A stretch of 64,000 nt of DNA, from contig NZ_AUBB01000010.1 of assembly GCF_000429025.1 (NCBI RefSeq), positions 425,841 to 489,840 of the forward strand. Direction: 5' to 3'. The notes beneath the pieces were generated by a model. That model worked only from the letters and a program-made list of their open reading frames with translations. It ran no database searches and was not told the origin of the DNA. Positions 49,223 to 56,795 of this stretch are shown here, piece by piece. This DNA comes from Actinospineispora spinosispora DSM 44797 (GTDB lineage: Bacteria > Actinomycetota > Actinomycetes > Mycobacteriales > Pseudonocardiaceae). The translations under genes and the position numbers were made by a program. The number at the start of each line of letters is the position of its first letter. The stretch's first letter is position 1.

Positions 49223-49845
49223 TCAGGTTCTGCGTGGTCGACGACCACGAGATCGTGCACGACGGTCTGCGCGCGATGGCCGGGCGAACCGACGACCTGG
49301 AGTTCGCCGGCTCGGCGACGACCTCGGGCGAGGCGGAGGGTCTGATCGCCGCCACCCGGCCGGACCTGCTGCTGCTCGACATGCGGCTGGCGGGCGGGAA
49401 CAGCGTCGATACGTGCGCGGCGCTGTCGAGATCCTTCGGCGAGCTGAAGATCGCGATCTTCAGCGGGTACGGCAACTCGGAGCTGCTGGCCCAGGCGATC
49501 CGGGCGGGTGCCTCCGGGTACATCCTGAAGGAGACCACGACGGCGCGGCTGCCCGACATCATCCGGGAGCTGGCCACGACCGGAAGCTACTTCGACCCTC
49601 GGCTCGCCAGCGGTCTGCTGCGTCGCTCGACCGGCGCGAACCAGCCCGCGTTCAACGACCGGGAACTGGAGATCGTCCGGCTGATCGCGCGCGGCATGGA
49701 CAACCACCGGGTCGGCGAGCAGGTCCACCTCAGTCCGCACACGGTGAAGTTCCACGTCACCGCGATGCTGCGGCGGCACAAGCTGAGCCGGCGCACCGAG
49801 CTGGTGCGGCTGGCGATGGACCTGCACCTCATCGACGACTCGTAG
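49219..49845 (+). CDS. NarL/FixJ family response regulator
   Basis: A 208-aa regulator with receiver domain (CVVDDHEIVHDG at 5-16, phospho-acceptor Asp in LLLLDMRL near 54, Lys in YILKE near 104) and LuxR-type HTH (FNDRELEIVRLIARGMDNHRVGEQVHLSPHTVKFHVTAML, about 143-183). It pairs with the overlapping kinase gene. All receiver residues are intact, so it should respond to phosphorylation. Its target is unknown; the convergent deacetylase operon beyond it has its own promoter far to the right. Confidence 0.93.
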   Translation: MIRFCVVDDHEIVHDGLRAMAGRTDDLEFAGSATTSGEAEGLIAATRPDLLLLDMRLAGGNSVDTCAALSRSFGELKIAIFSGYGNSELLAQAIRAGASGYILKETTTARLPDIIRELATTGSYFDPRLASGLLRRSTGANQPAFNDRELEIVRLIARGMDNHRVGEQVHLSPHTVKFHVTAMLRRHKLSRRTELVRLAMDLHLIDDS

Positions 49846-49869
49846 TGGGGCCCCGTGCCGGGACCCCAC
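49845..49869. terminator. Hairpin between convergent genes
   Basis: GTGGGGCCCCG-TGC-CGGGACCCCAC, arms pairing with one mismatch, overlapping the last base of the response regulator stop and ending six bases before the deacetylase stop. Compact bidirectional terminator. Confidence 0.7.
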
Positions 49870-49874
49870 CGCGG

Positions 49875-50801
49875 TCAGGCTTGCCGGGCCCAGCTGGAGT
49901 CCGAGGGCGGGGCCTCCACGCCGCGCACGTCGGGCAGCGCCATCAGCCGCTGGTCCTCCTCGTCGTCGACCCAGGCACGCGCGATCTCCTCACAGGTGGC
50001 GAACCAGATGCCGTCGTGGCCGACGATGTGCTCGACGAGCTTCTCGTACCAGAGGATGTTGTGCGCCTGGCCGATGATCTGCGGGTGCACGCAGGACGCG
50101 AACACCGGGTTCTCGACCCGCTCGTACGCGTAGTCGAAGATGTCCCGCCAGCGGCGGAAGATCGTCTCGGTGTCCTGCATACCGGTGGAGACACCGGTGT
50201 AGGCCAGCGGTGGGAAGTCGTCGAGGTACCAGTTGACCGGGATCTCGATGACCGAGCTCGCGGTGCCGGCGACGTTGGCCTTCTCCCAGTTGATCTGCCA
50301 GCGCTGCGGGTGGTACGGCACCAGGTCGCGCGCCATGAGGCTCGTGTCGTACAGGAAGCCGGACTCCTCGATGATGTCCAGGGTGTTCTCGCTGTAGTCC
50401 CAGTACGGCGAGCGGTAGCCGGTGGGCCGCAGGCCGAGGACGTTCTTGTAGGTGGCGAACGCGAGGTCCACGAGTCGCCGCTCGGTGTCGCGTTCGAGAC
50501 CGGGCGGAATCTCGTGGTAGTAGCCGTGGTGCCCGATCTCGTGCCCGGCCTCGACGACCTTGCGGCACTGCTCGGGAAAGGTGTCGACGGAATGACCCGG
50601 GGTGAACCAGGTCGTCCTGATGTCGTATCGGCCGTACAGCTCCAGCAGGCGCGGCACACCCACCTCGGCGCCGAACTGGCCCCGGGACATGAACGACTGG
50701 GTCGGACGGTTGAACCCACCCAGCCACAGGGCCTGGGCGTCGAAGTCGGTGCCGAGGTTGACGGCGATCTTCTTGCCGGGTGGGAGTTGCAGGTGGCCCA
50801 T
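49875..50801 (-). CDS. NodB/polysaccharide-deacetylase-family hydrolase
   Basis: A 308-aa cytoplasmic NodB-homology enzyme. Conserved motifs are TDFDAQ (catalytic Asp, about residue 18), HEIGHHGYYHE (metal-binding His pair, about 88-98) and RSPYWDYSENT (about 120); the absence of a signal peptide and the FNRPTQSF segment fit the allantoinase/imidase-like branch that acts on small amides rather than on the cell wall. ATG 50801 with AAGGAGAG upstream. It lies 29 bases after the penicillin acylase on the same strand; together they could open and deacylate a cyclic or acylated amide. Confidence 0.87.
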   Translation of the reverse strand: MGHLQLPPGKKIAVNLGTDFDAQALWLGGFNRPTQSFMSRGQFGAEVGVPRLLELYGRYDIRTTWFTPGHSVDTFPEQCRKVVEAGHEIGHHGYYHEIPPGLERDTERRLVDLAFATYKNVLGLRPTGYRSPYWDYSENTLDIIEESGFLYDTSLMARDLVPYHPQRWQINWEKANVAGTASSVIEIPVNWYLDDFPPLAYTGVSTGMQDTETIFRRWRDIFDYAYERVENPVFASCVHPQIIGQAHNILWYEKLVEHIVGHDGIWFATCEEIARAWVDDEEDQRLMALPDVRGVEAPPSDSSWARQA

Positions 50802-50830
50802 GGATCTCTCCTTCGTGATCAGGGGTCGGT

Positions 50831-53173
50831 TCAGGACGGACGGAGCTCGATGATCTGTTCGGCCGCGGCGTCGACGCGTCCGCGGCTGTAGAGCAGGGGG
50901 AACGCCTCGTCCCGGCTCCACGGCCCGAACAGGTCGTCGGCGTGCGGGTCGCCGAGCCGCCCGGACTGGCCCGGTGCGTTCATGGCGAGCGAGGAGTCCC
51001 ATTCGCCGACGTCGACGACCAGGCGAAAGGTCGCGCCGGCGCTCTGGACGAAGTTCGGTCCGTATGCGGTGTTGCCGACCGTGTCGCCGCTGCCGCCCCT
51101 CGGCTCCGGTCCGGCGACGAGGTGTTCCTCGTCGACGCCGGACAACAGGGCCGCGAGGGGGTGTCCGGCGCGCGCGACGTGCAGAGTCCCCCAGGCCCAG
51201 CCGGCTCGGTCGGCGCCGAGGAGCTCCTCGGTCTCGGCGATCGCGGCCGGGAGCGTCGACGCGATGGTGTCGGCGAGGAACTTCTCCGGATCGGGACCGA
51301 GCCGTGCGCCCGGACTCTCGATCAGCTCCAGGTCGACCCGTGAGTCGGCCAGCAGGTCCTCGGCCGGACAGATGCGGGCCGAGGCGGCGGCCACCTCGGC
51401 CACGTCGAGGTGTTGTTCCAGTGCCCGGGTCAGCAGCGCGGGCCGCAGGTGGCGCCGGTACCAGATCTCGAACACCGCGGCGGCCGACGAGTCGGGCGAG
51501 AGGGTTGCGTCCCAGCCGAGCAGCAGGTCGAGCCCGTCGGTGCCCTCGGGCACGTCGAGCTCACGGAGCCGGGCGAGGATCCGTCGTGCCGGAACGCTGC
51601 GGTAGTCGGCCTGCAGCGCGACCATGCTCTCCGGTGTGGCGTCGGTGACCTGCGCAAGCACCTCGTCGATGCGGCGGCGGCGCGACGGTGCGTACCAGTC
51701 GTAGGTGATGTGGCGATCAGGTGGGAAGTCGTCGGGAAGGTTGCACTCGTTGGCGGTCGCCAGGAAGCCCTGCTCCGGGTTCACCGCGCCGGGAAGCTGG
51801 TCGGCGTCGTAGAACCCGGCCCACTCGTAGCGGCCGTCGCCGGGTACCGGGAGGGTGCCGTCCCAGTTGGGGCGGATCGGGGTGAGCCCGCCGGTCTTCC
51901 ATGCGATCGTCCCGTCGGTGTCGGCGTACACCTGGTTCTCCGGCGGCGCGCCCCAGCGGTTCATCGCGGCGAGGAACTCGTCGTGGTTGCGGGCCCGCAT
52001 GTAGTCCATGCTGCCCAGGTAGGGCGCCATGCCCGGCTCCAACCAGGCCGCCCGGACCGCGAACGCGGTGTTGCGATCGGCGTCCCGGTAGACGACCGGG
52101 CCGTGCCGGGTGAACAACAGCTCCACCTCGACCGGATCGCCGCCGGCCACCGCGATCGTCTCGGTCAGCCGCCGCATCGGCTCCCAGCGATTCTCGTACC
52201 GGTAGGCGAACGGGTCGGCGGGATCGGTCTCGTAGACGTAGAGGTCCTCCTGGTCGATCGCGAAGATCGTCAGACCGAACGCGATCCGCCCGTTGTGGCC
52301 GATCGAGATACCCGGCAGCGCGGGCTCGCCGCCGCCGATCACGTCGAAGCCCGGCGCGGACAGGTGCGCGATGTAGCGCAGACCGGGTAGCGCGGCCGCG
52401 GCCCGGTGCGGGTCGTTGGCCAGCAGCGGGCGCCCCGACCGGGTGCGCGAGCCGGCCACGACCCAGTTGTTGCTGCCCTCCGGCAGCACGTCCCCCTGTG
52501 GGTCGAGCGGCTGCGCCGGCCCGAACGCCGGTGCCGAGGTGGCCAGGTCGTAGACGGCGAGCACGTCGTCGGGAAGCAGCGACAGGTCCAGTCCGTCGGG
52601 GATTCTCAGGTCCCGCTCCGGTTCGCGGCGTCGGCGCAGCTCCTCGACCTCGGCGGGCAGGTCCCGCAGCGTGCGGGCGCGGGCGACCTCCTCGCGGACG
52701 TTGTAGAACAGCCCGTGGCTACGGATCCGGGCGACGTCGGCGGGTTCCCACAGCGCGGGTTCGTAGCCCAGCTCGCGGAACTCGACGGGAAGCAGCTCCG
52801 GATCGCGGCGGGTCAGCTCGACGAACGCGTTGATGCCCTCGACGAACGCCACGGTGGCGCGTTTGGTGTCCGACCCGTAACTGAGCCACTCGCGGCGCAT
52901 GTCACCCCGGTACAGGAACAGCCGGGCCGCGCGGTCGCGCTCGACGTGCTCGGAGCCGAACACCTCCGACAGCATGCCCAGCCCCCGGCGCCGCCAGAAG
53001 TCGATCTGCCACAGCCGATCCCGCGCCGCGTTGAACCCCTGCGCCCGGAACGCGTCGTAGGTGTCGCCCGCGTAGATGTGCGGCACACCCCACCGGTCGA
53101 CCACGATCTCGACCGGGCCGGTCAGTCCGGGCAGCGTGTATCCCGTTCGCCCCGGTCCGTTCCCCTGTGTCAC
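50831..53173 (-). CDS. Penicillin acylase family Ntn-hydrolase
   Basis: A 780-aa precursor of an N-terminal-nucleophile amidase. The processing site and nucleophile are in PEGSNNWVV with Ser234, giving a 233-residue alpha segment and a 547-residue beta chain. The early block VDRWGVPHIYAGD and later GHNGRIAFGLT and RHGPVVY are family signatures. The start is GTG 53173, with GGGAGG about seven bases upstream, rather than a TTG 48 bases earlier. There is no signal peptide. Substrates in the family are beta-lactam side chains, acyl-homoserine lactones and other acyl amides. First gene of an operon with the NodB-type hydrolase. Confidence 0.93.
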   Translation of the reverse strand: MTQGNGPGRTGYTLPGLTGPVEIVVDRWGVPHIYAGDTYDAFRAQGFNAARDRLWQIDFWRRRGLGMLSEVFGSEHVERDRAARLFLYRGDMRREWLSYGSDTKRATVAFVEGINAFVELTRRDPELLPVEFRELGYEPALWEPADVARIRSHGLFYNVREEVARARTLRDLPAEVEELRRRREPERDLRIPDGLDLSLLPDDVLAVYDLATSAPAFGPAQPLDPQGDVLPEGSNNWVVAGSRTRSGRPLLANDPHRAAAALPGLRYIAHLSAPGFDVIGGGEPALPGISIGHNGRIAFGLTIFAIDQEDLYVYETDPADPFAYRYENRWEPMRRLTETIAVAGGDPVEVELLFTRHGPVVYRDADRNTAFAVRAAWLEPGMAPYLGSMDYMRARNHDEFLAAMNRWGAPPENQVYADTDGTIAWKTGGLTPIRPNWDGTLPVPGDGRYEWAGFYDADQLPGAVNPEQGFLATANECNLPDDFPPDRHITYDWYAPSRRRRIDEVLAQVTDATPESMVALQADYRSVPARRILARLRELDVPEGTDGLDLLLGWDATLSPDSSAAAVFEIWYRRHLRPALLTRALEQHLDVAEVAAASARICPAEDLLADSRVDLELIESPGARLGPDPEKFLADTIASTLPAAIAETEELLGADRAGWAWGTLHVARAGHPLAALLSGVDEEHLVAGPEPRGGSGDTVGNTAYGPNFVQSAGATFRLVVDVGEWDSSLAMNAPGQSGRLGDPHADDLFGPWSRDEAFPLLYSRGRVDAAAEQIIELRPS

Positions 53174-53293
53174 GCCGTCGCCTCCCACCTCGTCGCCCAC
53201 TGCGCGTGACGAGTCAACCAACTTCGGGGGAGGTCGTGTCGGCAGATTTCCGGTGACGTGACGGGTAGCGAGGCACTGTCCGTTCGGGCAGGG

Positions 53294-54175
53294 CTACGGG
53301 GGACTCAGCACGGTGAGCATGCGGGTGAGCTTCCACGGCCGAGTGCCCCAGGCGGCGAGCTTGCCGTCGAGAATCGCCTTCCCGACTCCTTGCCGGCGGA
53401 TGAAGACCAGGACGAAAGCCGTGGGGTCGGCCCAGATGTGGGCGTCGACGTCACGTGCGTCCCCCTCCTCGACTGTCAAGGAACCGCTGTCCAGGACCAT
53501 CACCGTGCGCCCGCCTCCACGCAGGCGCAGCTCGACGCGCGCCCGGAAGGATCCGGCCTTCTCCTGGTCGACGAACGCGGTGGGCGGCAGCGCCGCGAGC
53601 AGCGGGATCAGGAAGGCCTCGACCGCGAGCAGTGCGTGGTGAGGCTGTATCCGCCACGGGCGCCCGGCGGCCTTGGCGATGTCGTGGCCGTGGATCAGGC
53701 ACTCGTTGAGCAGGTGACACGCCACGGCCGAAGGGGGCAGACGGACACCCTGTAGCCACTCGACGGTGCCTGGTCGCGACCGCGACGCGACGTCGTCGAA
53801 CTCGACGGCCAGCGCGGCGATGCGGTCCGCGAGTACGGCCGGGTCTCGTTCGCAGTCCTCGGTCAGCAGCCTCGCGGTGGACTCGGCGATTCCCGCCTTG
53901 GTCACGACGGCGTCCGGGACCGGCCTTCCGGCGAGGGCATCGGTGTCGGCGCGAAAGGAATGCGAGAGGTGGGCCGCGACCTCGCCCACCGTCCAGGCGC
54001 CGACCGACGCGGTCGTGGCATCGGGGACGCCGCGCACCAGCGCGACGAGGCTGGGGACGACGTCGCGCAACGCGGCGCGAGCCTGGGCCATGGTGTCGGG
54101 GGCCCCACTGTGCGCTGCTACCGGTGACACAGCAGCACCTTTCCGGGTGCCAGGGTCTGGGCCGGTGCCTGTCAT
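53294..54175 (-). CDS. Mycothiol-dependent maleylpyruvate isomerase-like protein with SCP2 domain
   Basis: A 293-aa protein with an N-terminal MDMPI/DinB-like helical domain (about 30-195; GAWTVGEVAAHLSHSF and HLLNECLIHGHDIAKAAGR carry the metal-binding His) and a C-terminal SCP2-like lipid-binding fold (about 215-290). The family uses mycothiol, the actinobacterial thiol, for isomerisation or conjugation. ATG 54175 overlaps the TfoX-like gene's stop (ATGA). It is the third gene of a minus-strand operon headed by a dehalogenase-like protein, which suggests a thiol-dependent detoxification step. Confidence 0.86.
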   Translation of the reverse strand: MTGTGPDPGTRKGAAVSPVAAHSGAPDTMAQARAALRDVVPSLVALVRGVPDATTASVGAWTVGEVAAHLSHSFRADTDALAGRPVPDAVVTKAGIAESTARLLTEDCERDPAVLADRIAALAVEFDDVASRSRPGTVEWLQGVRLPPSAVACHLLNECLIHGHDIAKAAGRPWRIQPHHALLAVEAFLIPLLAALPPTAFVDQEKAGSFRARVELRLRGGGRTVMVLDSGSLTVEEGDARDVDAHIWADPTAFVLVFIRRQGVGKAILDGKLAAWGTRPWKLTRMLTVLSPP

Positions 54176-54516
54176 CGACGCGGTCTCTTGGCGGGAGCGC
54201 CGGCGGCGGCGGCTGTGCCGACGGCGATCCACTGGGCCAGTTGGTGCTCGGTCCGCAGGTCGTCGGCGTCGACGTGCAGCCAGCCGGAGACCGCGCGACC
54301 TTTCATCCGCATCGGCCGCGCGTCGGTGGTTGCGAGGAGATGGTCGGTGCGTGCGGGATCGACCCGCACCATCAAGCCGCCCTGGCTGCTTGCCGCCACG
54401 GCCATCGTGCCGGCGACGAGAAAGGCGAGTCCGCCGAACATCGCCTGCTCGGTGACCGGCGAGTCGTCCAGCAGTAGCTCCCGGACGCGGTCGGCCAGGT
54501 GCGCATCATAGGTCAC
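54172..54516 (-). CDS. TfoX N-terminal domain protein
   Basis: A 114-aa protein made solely of the TfoX/Sxy N-terminal domain: AHLADRVRELL then VTEQAMFGGLAFLVAGTMAVAASSQGGLMVRVDP, and GWLHVDADDL towards the end. The full TfoX/Sxy has a second domain and acts in competence; stand-alone N-domains are common in actinobacteria with unknown roles. GTG 54516 with GGGAG upstream. Both ends overlap neighbours (GTGA with the dehalogenase-like gene, ATGA with the SCP2 gene), so all three are tightly coupled. Confidence 0.87.
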   Translation of the reverse strand: MTYDAHLADRVRELLLDDSPVTEQAMFGGLAFLVAGTMAVAASSQGGLMVRVDPARTDHLLATTDARPMRMKGRAVSGWLHVDADDLRTEHQLAQWIAVGTAAAAGAPAKRPRR

Positions 54517-55439
54517 GGCGACTCCCTCGGCGTCGTCCGCGCGGCGTCCTCGCGAGCCGAGGGTGCTGGCGCGCACCACCAGTCGCGGACAGCGGCGACG
54601 AACTCGTCGGGGGCGTCGGACTCGGTGTAGAGGCCGGCGCCCTCGACGATCACGGTCCTGTGGTCGGGAAAGGTTGCTTCCAGACGTTCGAGTTCCTGGG
54701 GCCGGAAGGCGATGTCGGCATCACCCCACATGATCAGTGTCGGCAGGTGGGCGACGCCGGTGAGGCCGGCCTCGACCTCGGCGAAGAAGGCCCGGCTGGC
54801 GAGGACCCGGCCGGGGAACACCGCCGAGGCCTGGCGCCGTTCTGGGGTGCCCAGCGCCCGGCGGTAGTGGGTCATCTCGGCCGAGGTCAGCTTCCGCCTT
54901 CGGTGGCCGGCCGGCATGAACCAGTTGACCAGGACGTTGAACCGCCGGACCAGGAACCGGAACAGGGCTCCGCCGATGACGCGACCGAACCACTCGAAAT
55001 GGAACACCCCGTTGACCGGCCAGGCCCAGGTGTTGGCCAGCACCAGCCGGTCGAAGACACCCGGCCTGCGCTGCGCGGCGGCCAGGCCGATCATGCCGCC
55101 CCAGTCCTGCCCGACCAGCGTGACCCCGCTGAGTCCGAGCGTGTCGACGAACCCGGTGACCACGTCCGCGTGCTCCTCGGGCAGGAACCGGTAGCCGGGC
55201 TTCGGCGTCGACAGCCCGAAGCCCGGGTAGTCCAGCGCGACGCACCGGAAGTCCTTGCGCAGCGCGCGAATCACCTCGCGCCAGAGGAACGACCAGGTCG
55301 GGTTGCCGTGCAGCAACAGCAGGATCGGCCCTGCCCCCTCGTCCACGTAGTGCACGGTGTGCCCGTCGATGTCGGCGAAGCGGCTCTCGAACGGGAACAG
55401 CTCGTCGTCGACCCAAGCAGGTCTTCCCGTGTGTGCCAT
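54513..55439 (-). CDS. Haloalkane dehalogenase-like hydrolase lacking catalytic His
   Basis: A 308-aa alpha/beta hydrolase. HGNPTWSFLWR (44-54; halide-binding Asn46) and GQDWGG (nucleophile Asp112, halide-binding Trp113) are diagnostic of haloalkane dehalogenases. At the catalytic His position, where family members have AGHF or GLHY, this protein reads AGLYTESDAP with Leu270 (CTC codon). The rest of the catalytic frame (MWGDADIAF) is kept. Without His the covalent alkyl-enzyme would not be hydrolysed, so it may be a binding protein or have changed chemistry. ATG 55439 with GGAGGG upstream; first of three coupled genes, divergent from HxlR. Confidence 0.87.
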   Translation of the reverse strand: MAHTGRPAWVDDELFPFESRFADIDGHTVHYVDEGAGPILLLLHGNPTWSFLWREVIRALRKDFRCVALDYPGFGLSTPKPGYRFLPEEHADVVTGFVDTLGLSGVTLVGQDWGGMIGLAAAQRRPGVFDRLVLANTWAWPVNGVFHFEWFGRVIGGALFRFLVRRFNVLVNWFMPAGHRRRKLTSAEMTHYRRALGTPERRQASAVFPGRVLASRAFFAEVEAGLTGVAHLPTLIMWGDADIAFRPQELERLEATFPDHRTVIVEGAGLYTESDAPDEFVAAVRDWWCAPAPSAREDAARTTPRESP

Positions 55440-55470
55440 GACCACCCTCCGTGTCGCCGATTTCGTTGAT

Positions 55471-55492
55471 ATTCTCAGTCATGATTGAGAAT
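55471..55492. promoter_or_regulatory. HxlR operator in divergent promoter
   Basis: ATTCTCA (55471-55477) and TGAGAAT (55486-55492) are exact inverted arms with an eight-base spacer. The site is in a 66-base AT-rich gap between the dehalogenase-like gene and hxlR-type gene, 32 and 14 bases from their starts. Confidence 0.75.
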
Positions 55493-55505
55493 GTAAAGTG
55501 AAAAG

Positions 55506-56141
55506 ATGAGTCGAAGCTACGGCCAGTACTGCGGTCTCGCCCGGGCGCTGGATGTCGTGGGCGACCGGTGGAACCTGCTCATCGTGCGGCAGCTCCTGAT
55601 GTCGCCCGCCCGCTACCGCGAGCTGCGGGACGGGCTGCCCGGTGTGGCCACCAACCTGCTCGCCGACCGGCTCCGTGACCTGGAGACCGCCGGAGTCATC
55701 GAGCGACGGCTGGCAGAGGAGGGCAACGCCGTCGTCTACGCGCTCACCCCGTGGGGCGCCGGGCTGCGCGAGCCGGTCGAGGGCCTCATCCGCTGGTCCA
55801 CTCCACTCATGATCCGAGGGCCGGGCGGCGACCACTTCCGCGCTGAATGGCTGGTTCTCCCGCTCTCGACCCTGCTGGCCGACAGGACGGCCACGCGCCG
55901 ACCGTGGCGGGTCGGAGTCGGGGTCGACGACGGTCTGGTCCTGGTCCGGACGTCGCACTCAGGCGTGGAGGCGGGCCCGCACGATGGCGGCGATCTCGAT
56001 GCCGTGGTGCGAGCCGACGCCCAGATCGTTCTCGGGCTGGCCGCGGGCGTGCTCGCCCTGGACGACGTTCGCGGGCTCGTCGACATCGAAGGCGACGAGG
56101 CTGCCGTACGAGCGGTCTTCAACTCTCCGACGAGGTCGTGA
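55506..56141 (+). CDS. HxlR family regulator with SCP2-like C-terminus
   Basis: A 211-aa regulator. The N-terminal 100 residues are an HxlR winged helix (CGLARALDVVGDRWNLLIVRQLL, LPGVATNLLADRLRDLETAGVI, VVYALTPWG). The remaining 110 residues look like an SCP2-type sterol-carrier fold (RADAQIVLGLAAGVLALDDV), a possible ligand-sensing part. ATG 55506, close behind the operator. It probably controls the divergent dehalogenase-TfoX-SCP2 operon; the SCP2 fold is shared with the last gene of that operon, hinting at a common hydrophobic ligand. Confidence 0.9.
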   Translation: MSRSYGQYCGLARALDVVGDRWNLLIVRQLLMSPARYRELRDGLPGVATNLLADRLRDLETAGVIERRLAEEGNAVVYALTPWGAGLREPVEGLIRWSTPLMIRGPGGDHFRAEWLVLPLSTLLADRTATRRPWRVGVGVDDGLVLVRTSHSGVEAGPHDGGDLDAVVRADAQIVLGLAAGVLALDDVRGLVDIEGDEAAVRAVFNSPTRS

Positions 56142-56161
56142 CCGCGCGCATCGGGCAGAGC

Positions 56162-56707
56162 TCACCGGTTCTCCGAGATCGTGGCCTCCAGCAACGTCCG
56201 GTACTCGGCGATCAGTGCCGGAAGCGACCAGCGCCGGTTGAGCCCGCTGGGGTTGGGCAGCACCCAGACGTGGGCCTCGGCGAGGCGAAGGCCCTCCTGG
56301 GGGCCGAAACCCGCCCGGGGGAGACCGAACGCGACCCGGAACGCACCGATGCCGAGGAACGCGACCCAGCTCGCGTGGGTCCGGCCGGCAAGGTCGATCA
56401 ACCTGGGCACCCCGCCTCGCAGCTCGGCGTGGCTCAGCTCGTCGGCTCTCGCGGTCGAACGGTCCACGAGTTTGGTGATGCCGTAGCCGAGCCGGGGAAG
56501 TTCACCGGCTTCGGACGGTGCCAGGAGTCGCGGCGTGAATCCCGCACCGTGCAGAGTGGGCCAGAAGCGATTGCTGGGCTGCGCGAAGTGCTGCCCGGTG
56601 GAGAGGGTGAGCGCGGGTGCGTTCACGCCGCAGAACAGCACGCTCAGTGGAGGGTCGGTCGGGCCGGGAAGCAGGTCCGGAAGGCTGGGCAGGGCCTCGC
56701 CGTCCAT
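56162..56707 (-). CDS. mug: G/U mismatch-specific DNA glycosylase
   Basis: A 181-aa single-domain glycosylase of the uracil-DNA glycosylase superfamily, MUG/TDG branch. VLFCGVNAPA (about residues 23-32) stands at the catalytic motif 1, HFAQPSNRFWPTLHGAGFTPRLL follows, and VLPNPSGLNRRW (about 148-159) is motif 2 with the intercalating loop. It removes uracil, thymine or etheno-C opposite G. In most MUGs motif 1 is G-I-N-P-G; here it is GVNAP, a minor change. ATG 56707. It sits beside a 5'-3' exonuclease gene. Confidence 0.9.
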   Translation of the reverse strand: MDGEALPSLPDLLPGPTDPPLSVLFCGVNAPALTLSTGQHFAQPSNRFWPTLHGAGFTPRLLAPSEAGELPRLGYGITKLVDRSTARADELSHAELRGGVPRLIDLAGRTHASWVAFLGIGAFRVAFGLPRAGFGPQEGLRLAEAHVWVLPNPSGLNRRWSLPALIAEYRTLLEATISENR

Positions 56708-56795
56708 GCCGTCGTGGTCCTTCTGTCGGAGCGTTCGTGGGTTCGGGTGAAGTGTGGCAGTTCGACCGCCGACCCGATGTGTTCCGGGTGGCGGG

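Noticed and set aside
54172..54516. TfoX-like gene as evidence for a competence locus
   Set aside because: Only the N-terminal domain is present and no com genes are nearby; it is locked into a dehalogenase/SCP2 operon.
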